6,127 bases of DNA from an uncultured Oscillospiraceae bacterium (lineage in GTDB: Bacteria; Bacillota; Clostridia; Oscillospirales; Oscillospiraceae). This document shows positions 1-6,026 of this stretch, piece by piece. The translations under genes and the position numbers were made by a program. The DNA lies in contig CANRNA010000115.1 of assembly GCA_947631805.1 (NCBI GenBank), forward strand, positions 1 to 6,127. The letters run 5' to 3'. Position 1 is the stretch's first letter. Each line of letters begins with the position of its first letter. The notes under the pieces were generated by a model, which ran no database searches, was not told the DNA's origin, and saw only the letters and a list, made by a program, of their open reading frames with translations.

Positions 1-1
1 G

Positions 2-1039
2 CTGCGGTGCGTGCTGGCCGCCGCTGTCCTGTGCGCGGCGCTGGGGGGCGCGGTCCTCGCCAGCGACAGCGCCGTTTTGCACGCGGTCATCCAGTCCGTC
101 ACCCGTGCCGACTGGCTCCAGACCGTGTTCGGCGACGGCATCGACGGCGCAAAGGAGACGGAGATGTCCTATCCGGGGCATGAGAGCTATACCCTCCCGG
201 CGAGGGAGCGGGTGACCATAGACACCGACGCGGCGGACGCGGCGGTGGGAGACAGCGTGATAGACGTGAACATGGCCGTCACGGAGGGGGACTGGACCTT
301 CACGGTGGAGAGCCTTGTCATGGATGAAAATGGCATGGGCGCGCTCAGCTACACCATTGAAAACCCCAACGGCTTGGACCAGCTTTCCGTGAGCGAGTAT
401 GCCGACGAGCTCCTATCCCCCCTGCCCCGGGCCTATCTGACGGGGGAGAGCGGGACGGTCCCGGTGGCCGTGAAGACGTATATCTCCGGCCAGGGGCGCA
501 CGGACACCAAGGTCCGGGCGGCGGCCTATCTGGGCGTGACGGACGGCACGACGGACGTGACGGGCGGCGGATACACCCTGGTCGTGGATTTCGGCGACGG
601 GAACGGCATGGCCCTGACGGAGGGAGAGGACGGCGGGATGGAGCCTATATATGTCATCAGCGCCCTCTCCGTCCCCGCCGTCCTGGACCGCTTCGCCGCC
701 TCCGTGGCGCTGACGGCTCCGGGCGGGTGGACGGCATGCGTCTCGCCGGTGGGCCTCAGGATGGACCAGAACGGGGCCATCGGGGACAGCTCGTTTTCAG
801 CGGAGGAGCTCATCATCCGCTTCCGGGACGGCTCGGAGTATGTGGTGGAGGGCACGGACCCCGACAGGACAAATTACGCCTATGGCTTTGTCGTCAGCGA
901 CGGACGCTCCTCCTACGGCAGTCACCGCTATGTGTTCAACCGGGTGGCGGCGCCGGAGGAGGTGGCCTCCGTGGAGGCCACCGGCGGCTATCAGGACGAC
1001 TGGGGGTGGCACGATCTGTCGCTGACCTTCGTCCCATAG
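2..1039 (+). CDS. DUF4179-like membrane-anchored protein, 3' part (5' end outside window)
   Basis: This is the C-terminal 345 codons of a larger protein. The frame is open to the left edge, and the first residues form a hydrophobic Ala/Leu/Val segment (about nt 11-70) that looks like a single transmembrane helix. The GTG at 11 falls inside that helix with no visible ribosome site, so the true start probably lies upstream. After the helix comes a long, acidic, Gly/Thr-rich, presumably extracytoplasmic region. It contains 'MDENGMGALSYTIENPNG' (nt 320-373), which resembles the beta-rich domain of DUF4179 proteins, and a later 'FRDGSEYVV' segment (nt 823-849). In Firmicutes such proteins often have a short cytoplasmic anti-sigma-like N-terminus, one membrane pass and this outer domain, and are encoded next to an ECF sigma factor gene. 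Both the N-terminus and any sigma gene would be off the window. Family assignment is by motif memory; the anti-sigma role is inference. Confidence 0.62.
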   Translation: MRCVLAAAVLCAALGGAVLASDSAVLHAVIQSVTRADWLQTVFGDGIDGAKETEMSYPGHESYTLPARERVTIDTDAADAAVGDSVIDVNMAVTEGDWTFTVESLVMDENGMGALSYTIENPNGLDQLSVSEYADELLSPLPRAYLTGESGTVPVAVKTYISGQGRTDTKVRAAAYLGVTDGTTDVTGGGYTLVVDFGDGNGMALTEGEDGGMEPIYVISALSVPAVLDRFAASVALTAPGGWTACVSPVGLRMDQNGAIGDSSFSAEELIIRFRDGSEYVVEGTDPDRTNYAYGFVVSDGRSSYGSHRYVFNRVAAPEEVASVEATGGYQDDWGWHDLSLTFVP

Positions 1040-1045
1040 CGCCGC

Positions 1046-1063
1046 GCCCCGGCGGACCGGGGC
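1046..1063 (+). terminator. Weak hairpin after the DUF4179-like gene
   Basis: GCCCCGG (1046-1052) pairs perfectly with CCGGGGC (1057-1063) around a 4-base CGGA loop, starting 7 bases after the stop codon. Position fits a transcription terminator, but only CTTATGTT follows rather than a real T run, so intrinsic termination would be weak. It may instead be a 3' end-protecting stem. No other terminator is visible between this gene and the next promoter. Confidence 0.3.
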
Positions 1064-1166
1064 CTTATGTTGAAAACATGTTGGGCAGTATATGGCAACG
1101 GGACCCAGGAGAAGAGGAGGATATTTGCAGGTTTTTTACAAGATTTGGCCGGGCGGGGACGGGATG

Positions 1167-1195
1167 TTGCATTTATGGCGATGATTTGATACAAT
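1167..1195 (+). promoter_or_regulatory. Sigma-A-type extended -10 promoter for the DegV-family gene
   Basis: The -35 box TTGCAT (1167-1172) is separated by exactly 17 bases from the -10 box TACAAT (1190-1195). A TG dinucleotide at 1187-1188 gives an extended -10 (TGATACAAT). Transcription would begin near 1202, leaving a leader of about 25 bases that holds just the ribosome site. The box lies in a locally AT-richer patch of otherwise GC-rich DNA. Confidence 0.6.
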
Positions 1196-1210
1196 TACGC
1201 AGGAATATCC

Positions 1211-1218
1211 AAAGGAGG
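1211..1218 (+). promoter_or_regulatory. Ribosome binding site of the DegV-family gene
   Basis: AAAGGAGG lies 8 bases before the ATG at 1227. It is a near-perfect Shine-Dalgarno sequence and fixes that start codon. Confidence 0.8.
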
Positions 1219-1226
1219 ACCGGCGC

Positions 1227-2090
1227 ATGGGAAAGATAGCGGTCGCCACAGACAGCAACAGCGGCATCACCCAAATGGTGGCCAAGGAGATGGGCATCCG
1301 GGTGCTGCCCATGCCGTTTTTCATCAACGGGGAGCTCTTTTTCGAGGACATCACCCTCACCCAGGAGGAGTTTTACAAGAGACTGGACGAGGACGCGGAC
1401 ATCTCCACCTCCCAGCCCGCGCCGGGGGACGTGACGGACCTGTGGGACGAGCTTTTGCGGGACAATGACCAGGTGATCTATATCCCCATGTCCAGCGGCC
1501 TTTCCGCCTCCTGCGAGACGGCGGAGGCCCTGGCGGCGGACGAGCCCTACGAGGGCCGGGTCTTCGTGGTGGACAATCAGCGCATCTCCATCACCCAGCG
1601 CCAGGCGGTGCTGGACGCCCTGGAGATGGTGAAAAAGGGCATGGACGCGCCTAGCATCGTGGAAAAGCTTTTGGAGGAAAAGCTGGAGTCGAGCATATAC
1701 ATCACCGTGGACACCCTGAAATACCTGAAAAAGGGCGGCAGGGTCACGGCCGCGGGGGCGGCGCTGGGCGCCGTGCTGAACATAAAGCCCGTGCTGCAGA
1801 TACAGGGCGAGAAGCTGGACGCCTTTGCCAAGGTCCGGGGCATGAAGGCCGCCAGGGCGAAGATGCTGGACGCCATGGAAAAGGACATCACCGAGCGGTT
1901 CGCCGGGCACCGTGTCCATCTGGCGGGGGCCTATACCTGCTCCCGGGAGGAGGCGGAGGCCTGGAAGGAGCAGATACTGGAGCGCTTCCCCGGCTATGAG
2001 GTGAATATGGACCCCCTGTCTCTGAGCGTGTCCTGCCACATCGGCAAGGGCTCCATGGCCATCGCCTGCAGCCGGGTGGTGGAGTTCTGA
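1227..2090 (+). CDS. DegV family protein (fatty-acid-binding fold)
   Basis: A complete 287-residue protein, typical for the DegV family (about 280-290 residues). DegV proteins are soluble and bind a fatty acid in a pocket between two domains. Some (FakB) present it to the fatty acid kinase FakA for phosphorylation and entry into phospholipid synthesis. Visible family motifs are the N-terminal 'VATDSNSGI' (6-14), the 'TSQP' loop (61-64), 'SSGLS' (89-93), 'LKYLKKGGRV' (164-173) with conserved Arg172, the 'NIKPVL' segment (185-190), and His271 near the C-terminus. The last motif reads HIGKGS, where the usual family form is HxGPG followed by a small residue. The middle segment 'VDNQRISITQRQ' (115-126) also differs from the common 'DSxxxSxGxG' form, so this belongs to a divergent subgroup. 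The start is fixed by a strong ribosome site. The gene has its own promoter and terminator and is probably monocistronic. No fatty acid kinase gene is nearby, so the FakB role is inferred from the family. Confidence 0.9.
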   Translation: MGKIAVATDSNSGITQMVAKEMGIRVLPMPFFINGELFFEDITLTQEEFYKRLDEDADISTSQPAPGDVTDLWDELLRDNDQVIYIPMSSGLSASCETAEALAADEPYEGRVFVVDNQRISITQRQAVLDALEMVKKGMDAPSIVEKLLEEKLESSIYITVDTLKYLKKGGRVTAAGAALGAVLNIKPVLQIQGEKLDAFAKVRGMKAARAKMLDAMEKDITERFAGHRVHLAGAYTCSREEAEAWKEQILERFPGYEVNMDPLSLSVSCHIGKGSMAIACSRVVEF

Positions 2091-2109
2091 CACCGCCGTA
2101 TCCAACAGG

Positions 2110-2140
2110 GTCCCGCCGCGGGGGAGCGGCGGGACTTTTT
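2110..2140 (+). terminator. Intrinsic terminator after the DegV-family gene
   Basis: A perfect 10-bp stem, GTCCCGCCGC (2110-2119) with GCGGCGGGAC (2126-2135), closes a 6-base loop and is followed at once by TTTTT (2136-2140). It starts 20 bases after the stop codon. It separates the DegV unit from the ABC operon. No A run precedes the stem, so it should work in the forward direction only. Confidence 0.92.
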
Positions 2141-2164
2141 GTGCCATAAAAATGGAAATAGCTC

Positions 2165-2193
2165 TTGTAATGGATTAGAACACATGATATAAT
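2165..2193 (+). promoter_or_regulatory. Near-consensus extended -10 promoter of the ABC exporter operon
   Basis: The -35 box TTGTAA (2165-2170) is 17 bases from a perfect TATAAT -10 (2188-2193), preceded by TG at 2185-2186 (TGATATAAT, extended -10). Predicted transcription start is around 2200, giving a leader of roughly 40 bases. It lies in an AT-rich island between the upstream terminator and the operon. Basal expression should be good unless repressed. Confidence 0.8.
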
Positions 2194-2215
2194 TCGATTT
2201 TGTGTGAAGACCGCG

Positions 2216-2225
2216 CTTATATAAG
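2216..2225. promoter_or_regulatory. Short palindrome CTTATATAAG overlapping the operon's ribosome site
   Basis: A perfect 10-base palindrome sits about 16-25 bases after the predicted transcription start and runs into the Shine-Dalgarno sequence. It could be a small repressor operator. It is short and AT-rich, so chance is a serious alternative, and no regulator gene is present in the window. Confidence 0.2.
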
Positions 2226-2228
2226 GAG
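2223..2228 (+). promoter_or_regulatory. Ribosome binding site of the first ABC gene
   Basis: AAGGAG lies 10 bases before the ATG at 2239. It decides that start over the in-frame TTG at 2200, which coincides with the predicted transcription start and has no ribosome site. Confidence 0.72.
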
Positions 2229-2238
2229 CGATACATAT

Positions 2239-4020
2239 ATGATCTTGGGAAAATACATCAACCGCTACTATGTCAAGTACGGGGGGCGGCTCCTGCTGGG
2301 GCTGCTGGCGCTGTTCACGGTGGACTATATGCAGCTGGTCATCCCCAACCTGTACCAGATGGTCATCAACGGCATGAACGACGGCCAGGTGCTGGTGGAC
2401 GGGGTGATGCTCCCCTTCGACATGGACTTTCTGCTGGATAGGATATGTCTGCCCATGGTGGCGGTGATACTGATGATCGTGCTATGCCGGTTTTTGTGGC
2501 GCATCTGCTTTTTCGGCGCGGCCATCAAGGTGGAGACCGGCCTGCGCAACGAGATGTTCGACCACGCCAAGGACCTCTCCCGGCAGTATTACCAGGTGAA
2601 CAAGGTGGGCAACCTGATGAGCCTGTTCACCAACGATCTGGACACGGTCCAGGACTGCTACGGCAACGGCCTTTTGATGATGTTCGACGCCCTGGCCCTG
2701 GGGAGCATGGCCGTGTGGCGCATGTGGCGGATGGACAGGTTCATGACCGGCCTGGCCATGATACCCATGGTGCTGCTGCTGGCCTCCAGCGCCCTGATAG
2801 GCCGGTATATGATGAAGAAGTGGGACATCCGGCAGGAGGCGTTTTCCAAGCTCAGCGACTTCTCGCAGGAGAGCTTTTCCGGCATCGCCGTCATCAAGGC
2901 CTTCGTGAAGGAGGCCAAGGAGCTGTGGGCCTTCCAGGCCCTGAACCGGGAAAACGAGAAGGCCAACGTGGACTTCACCAGGGCGTCGGTGCTGCTGCGC
3001 ATACTGGTGACGCTGTTCGTGGAGAGCGTCATCTGCATCATACTAGGCTACGGCGGCTATCTTGTCTGGAAGGGCACCTTCAACGCCGGGCAGCTCATGG
3101 AGTTCATAGGCTACTTTAACGCCACGGTCTGGCCCATCATGGCGGTGAGCGAGCTCATCGACATGACCAGCCGGGGCAAGGCCTCCCTCAAGCGCATATC
3201 GGAGCTGCTGGACGCCAAGCAGGACGTGATCGACCGGCCCGGCGTGGAGCGGCTGGAGAACGTGGCCGGGGACATCGAGTTTCGGCATCTGACCTTCCGC
3301 TACCCCGACGGGGAGTACGACGCGCTCCAGGACGTGTCCGTGTCCATCCGGGCGGGGGAGAGCGTGGGCCTGGTGGGCAAGACCGGTGCCGGGAAGACCA
3401 CCATGGTGGACCTGATACTGCGCACCTACAACGTGCCCGACGGGACCGTTTTCGTGGACGGGCACGACGTGAACACCGTCGCCATACGGGACGTGCGGGC
3501 CGCCGTGGCCTACGTGCCCCAGGACAACTTCCTCTTCAGCGACACCATCGCCCGGAACATAGGCTTCGCCGTGGACGAGCCCGACCGGGAGCTGGTCCGG
3601 CAGGCGGGGGTGCTGTCCGACGTGGACGGGGACATACAGGAATTCGCCGAGAAATATGACACCGTGCTGGGGGAGCGGGGCGTGACCGTCTCCGGCGGCC
3701 AGAAACAGCGCATCTCCATCGCCCGGGCCCTGATGAAGGACGCCCCCATCCTGATACTGGACGATTCGGTCTCCGCCGTGGATACGAGCACGGAGAAGGC
3801 CATACTGCAAAACCTGGCCGAGACCAGAGCCGGGCGCACCACCATTTTGATCGCCCACCGGGTGTCCACCATCGAGCGGATGGACAAGATCATCTATCTG
3901 GAGGACGGCCGGGTGAGCGCGGTGGGGTCCCACGAACAGCTGCTGCTGACCTGCCCCGCCTACCGCCACACGGTGGAGCTGCAAAAGCTGGAAGAGGAAG
4001 GAGGCGGTCTCAGTGCATGA
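2239..4020 (+). CDS. ABC exporter half-transporter with degenerate catalytic site (subunit 1 of heterodimer)
   Basis: A 593-residue type IV ABC exporter half-transporter, with a membrane domain fused to a nucleotide-binding domain. Six hydrophobic segments lie at roughly 16-39, 69-95, 144-163, 168-190, 250-277 and 283-305. The ATPase domain shows the A-loop Tyr355, Walker A GKTGAGKT (380-387, Lys386), Q-loop Gln428, an intact signature VSGGQ (484-488), Walker B LILD ending in Asp508, D-loop SAVD (512-515) and H-loop His540. The residue after Walker B, normally the catalytic Glu, is Asp509. This is the hallmark of the degenerate subunit of heterodimeric exporters such as TM287/288, LmrCD and BmrCD, which export drugs, lipids or peptides. 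The next gene overlaps its end by 8 bases and supplies the complementary subunit. The ATG is chosen from the ribosome site and promoter position. The substrate cannot be predicted; 'multidrug' would be a label only. No peptidase domain is present, so a bacteriocin-processing exporter is unlikely. Confidence 0.93.
   Translation: MILGKYINRYYVKYGGRLLLGLLALFTVDYMQLVIPNLYQMVINGMNDGQVLVDGVMLPFDMDFLLDRICLPMVAVILMIVLCRFLWRICFFGAAIKVETGLRNEMFDHAKDLSRQYYQVNKVGNLMSLFTNDLDTVQDCYGNGLLMMFDALALGSMAVWRMWRMDRFMTGLAMIPMVLLLASSALIGRYMMKKWDIRQEAFSKLSDFSQESFSGIAVIKAFVKEAKELWAFQALNRENEKANVDFTRASVLLRILVTLFVESVICIILGYGGYLVWKGTFNAGQLMEFIGYFNATVWPIMAVSELIDMTSRGKASLKRISELLDAKQDVIDRPGVERLENVAGDIEFRHLTFRYPDGEYDALQDVSVSIRAGESVGLVGKTGAGKTTMVDLILRTYNVPDGTVFVDGHDVNTVAIRDVRAAVAYVPQDNFLFSDTIARNIGFAVDEPDRELVRQAGVLSDVDGDIQEFAEKYDTVLGERGVTVSGGQKQRISIARALMKDAPILILDDSVSAVDTSTEKAILQNLAETRAGRTTILIAHRVSTIERMDKIIYLEDGRVSAVGSHEQLLLTCPAYRHTVELQKLEEEGGGLSA
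3998..4004 (+). promoter_or_regulatory. Ribosome binding site of the second ABC gene, inside the first
   Basis: AAGGAGG lies within the last codons of the first ABC gene, 8 bases before the GTG at 4013. It supports a GTG start and an 8-base gene overlap, suggesting coupled translation and balanced production of the two subunits. Confidence 0.75.
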
Positions 4021-5899
4021 TTATCTGCCTATTTTGATCGTGGGGGCCATCATCGGCGTGTTCACCTGCCTGTTCATCGCCCTGTGGCTGTATGTGAAAA
4101 ACAGAAAGGACAATCTCAGCCTGGACCGGAACATGAAGGACGGGGAGATCATGGCCCGGCTGGCGAAATACGCCAAGCCCTACTGGAGGCAGTTTTTGCT
4201 GGTGCTGGTGATCATGCTGCTGTCCATCGCCTATTCCCTCATCTCCCCCATGCTGGTGGGCCGTATCGAGGAGCTCATCAAGGCGGACTTCGAGCTGAAG
4301 CGGCTGTGGTCCATGGTGATACTGTACGCGGCGCTGCTGATCGTGTCCATGGTGTGCACCTATTTCCAGTCCATCATTTTGCAGAAGGTGGGCCAGAAGA
4401 TACTGTCCGCCCTGCGCCAGGACCTGTTCACCCACATCGAGGGGCTCAGCCACGAACAGCTGAACAACATCCCCGTGGGCAAGCTGGTCACCCGTGTGGC
4501 CAACGACACCAACGCCATCTCCATGATGTTCACCAATATCCTGGTGAACATGGTGAAAAACGTGTTCATCCTGGTGGGCGTGCTGGGGGCCATGCTGCTG
4601 CTCAACTACATGCTCACGCTGATGGTGCTGTGCTTCCTGCCGTTTTTGGTGCTGTTCACCTATATCTTCCGCAAGCTCACCCGCCGGGCCTTCCGCCGGG
4701 TGAAGGACTGCACCACGGACATCAACACCTTCCTGTCGGAGAACCTGTCCGGCATCAAGATCACCCAGGTCTTCAACCGGGAGCAGGCCAAGATGGGGGA
4801 GTTTTTGGACAAGAGCTTCAAGCTCCAGCGGGCCCGCCAGCAGCAGATGTACGTGTTCGGCATTTTCAGGCCCGTGGTGTATATGCTCTACATCTCCTCG
4901 GTGATGTGCCTGTTCTATCTGGGCGGCCGGGGCTATATCCATGACACGGTGTTTCTGGGCCAGACCGTCACCTCCGGCACGGTGGTCACCTTCTACCTGT
5001 ATATTTCCAAGTTCTTCGACCCCATCCAGATGCTGGCCGAGCAGTTCAACATGCTCCAGTCCGCCTTCGCCTCCGCGGAGAAGATATTCGCCGTGTTCGA
5101 CATGGAGCCGGAGCTGGTGGACGAGCCGGACGCCATGGAGCTGGACCACATCGAGGGCGAGATAGAGTTCAAGGACGTGTGGTTCGCCTACAACCCCGGG
5201 GAGTGGGTGCTCAAGGGCGTGAGCTTCCACGTCGCCCCCAGGCAGACCGTGGCCCTGGTGGGCTCCACCGGCTCAGGCAAGAGCACCATCCTCTCGCTCA
5301 TCTGCCGCAACTATGACATCCAGAAGGGGCAGATACTCATCGACGGCATCGACATCCGCCGCATCAAGATATCCTCCCTCCGCCGCCACTTCGGCCAGAT
5401 GCTCCAGGACGTGTTCCTGTTCTCCGGCACCATCCGGTCCAACATCGTCCTGCGGGAGGAGGGCTTCACCGACGAGCAGATATGGGAGGCCTGCCGCTAC
5501 GTCAACGCCGACCACTTCATCAACAAGCTGGACGGCGGCCTGGACGAGATCGTCCGGGAGCGGGGCAACAACTTCTCCGCCGGACAGCGGCAGCTGCTGA
5601 GCTTCGCCCGGACCATCATCCACCGGCCGGAGGTGATGATACTGGACGAGGCCACCGCCAACATCGACACGGAGACGGAGCTGCTCATCCAGGAGTCCCT
5701 GGAGAAGATGAAGAACATCGGCACCATGCTCATCGTGGCCCACCGGCTGAGCACCATCCAGCATGCGGACAACATCATCCTTCTCTCCCACGGCCAGATA
5801 GAGGAGCAGGGCACCCATCAGCAGCTGCTCCACCGCCGGGGCAGGTATTACAGACTGTATATGCTCCAGTACGAGCGCCAGGAAAAGCTGGGCGCGTGA
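4013..5899 (+). CDS. ABC exporter half-transporter with catalytic Glu (subunit 2 of heterodimer)
   Basis: A 628-residue half-transporter that partners the preceding gene product. The core has six hydrophobic segments at about 61-83, 98-122, 176-200, 201-219, 283-304 and 316-340. The ATPase domain has the A-loop Tyr393, Walker A GSTGSGKS (417-424, Lys423), Q-loop Gln465 in 'MLQDVFLF', Walker B MILD with Asp545, catalytic Glu546, D-loop ANID (549-552) and H-loop His577. The signature reads FSAGQ (521-525) instead of LSGGQ, typical of the subunit that pairs with a degenerate partner. Its Walker A/B and Glu546 with the partner's VSGGQ would form the active ATP site. Unusually, residues 5-28 form an extra hydrophobic helix ahead of the elbow helix ('AKYAKPYW', 51-58), followed by the basic KNRK. 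The GTG start has a strong ribosome site. The in-frame ATG at 4133 (residue 41) would remove the extra helix but lacks one. Resembles the YheH/LmrD/TM288 side of such pairs. Confidence 0.93.
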   Translation: MHDYLPILIVGAIIGVFTCLFIALWLYVKNRKDNLSLDRNMKDGEIMARLAKYAKPYWRQFLLVLVIMLLSIAYSLISPMLVGRIEELIKADFELKRLWSMVILYAALLIVSMVCTYFQSIILQKVGQKILSALRQDLFTHIEGLSHEQLNNIPVGKLVTRVANDTNAISMMFTNILVNMVKNVFILVGVLGAMLLLNYMLTLMVLCFLPFLVLFTYIFRKLTRRAFRRVKDCTTDINTFLSENLSGIKITQVFNREQAKMGEFLDKSFKLQRARQQQMYVFGIFRPVVYMLYISSVMCLFYLGGRGYIHDTVFLGQTVTSGTVVTFYLYISKFFDPIQMLAEQFNMLQSAFASAEKIFAVFDMEPELVDEPDAMELDHIEGEIEFKDVWFAYNPGEWVLKGVSFHVAPRQTVALVGSTGSGKSTILSLICRNYDIQKGQILIDGIDIRRIKISSLRRHFGQMLQDVFLFSGTIRSNIVLREEGFTDEQIWEACRYVNADHFINKLDGGLDEIVRERGNNFSAGQRQLLSFARTIIHRPEVMILDEATANIDTETELLIQESLEKMKNIGTMLIVAHRLSTIQHADNIILLSHGQIEEQGTHQQLLHRRGRYYRLYMLQYERQEKLGA

Positions 5900-5931
5900 G
5901 CTGAAGGGCAGCACAGGAAAATACGCAGCAG

Positions 5932-5966
5932 CGCTCCGGGGATGGAATGGGCCCCGGAGCGTTTTT
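5932..5966 (+). terminator. Intrinsic terminator of the ABC exporter operon
   Basis: A perfect 10-bp stem, CGCTCCGGGG (5932-5941) with CCCCGGAGCG (5952-5961), closes a 10-base loop and is followed by TTTTT (5962-5966). It begins 32 bases after the stop codon of the second ABC gene and marks the end of the operon. Confidence 0.9.
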
Positions 5967-5977
5967 GCGCCCATGGC

Positions 5978-6007
5978 GTCACATCCGCCGTCCCGTCGGC
6001 ATACAAT
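5978..6007 (+). promoter_or_regulatory. Possible promoter of the glycosyltransferase-like gene
   Basis: TACAAT (6002-6007) matches a -10 box and is identical to the DegV promoter's -10. The best -35 is GTCACA (5978-5983, 4 of 6 matches) at an 18-base spacing, and there is no extended -10. A start near 6014 would leave a very short leader. Weak, and offered mainly because the terminator upstream implies a promoter should exist here. Confidence 0.22.
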
Positions 6008-6025
6008 GACCGGGGGGCGGTTTTT
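5985..6025 (+). terminator. Second terminator-like hairpin with T run, just before the glycosyltransferase-like start
   Basis: CCGCC (5985-5989) pairs with GGCGG (6016-6020). The stem can continue inward after a small internal loop (CCC 5992-5994 with GGG 6012-6014, and GTC 5995-5997 with GAC 6008-6010). TTTTT (6021-6025) follows directly. It could be a backup terminator for the ABC operon or a control element for the next gene, whose start lies 2 bases beyond the T run. The stem is imperfect, so confidence is modest. Confidence 0.4.
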
Positions 6026-6026
6026 C

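Noticed and set aside
1067..1079. Small inverted repeat ATGTT...AACAT after the first gene
   Set aside because: Only 5 bp with a 3-base loop and no T run; too weak to be called a functional structure.
727..1239. Forward open frame overlapping the end of the DUF4179-like gene and the DegV promoter
   Set aside because: Arg/Gly-rich out-of-frame reading with no ribosome site; it covers the DegV promoter, ribosome site and start codon.
1173..2147. Antisense open frame of about 324 codons opposite the DegV gene
   Set aside because: Compositional shadow of the DegV coding sequence; it also runs through the terminator hairpin.
2200..2238. Upstream TTG start adding 13 residues to the first ABC subunit
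   Set aside because: It coincides with the predicted transcription start and has no ribosome site, whereas ATG 2239 has AAGGAG at a good distance.
3043..3984. Antisense open frame of about 313 codons opposite the first ABC gene
   Set aside because: Same composition artefact; it matches no family I recognise and lies opposite the ATPase domain.
4017..4037. ATGA stop-start overlap between the two ABC genes
   Set aside because: The ATG at 4017 is out of frame with the second ABC gene and stops at 4035-4037 after six codons; GTG 4013 is in frame with a proper ribosome site.
4010..5230. Long antisense open frame (about 400 codons) opposite the second ABC gene
   Set aside because: It is rich in His, Gln and Gly as expected of the reverse of GC-rich codons, has no recognisable domain, and lies opposite a clear ABC gene.
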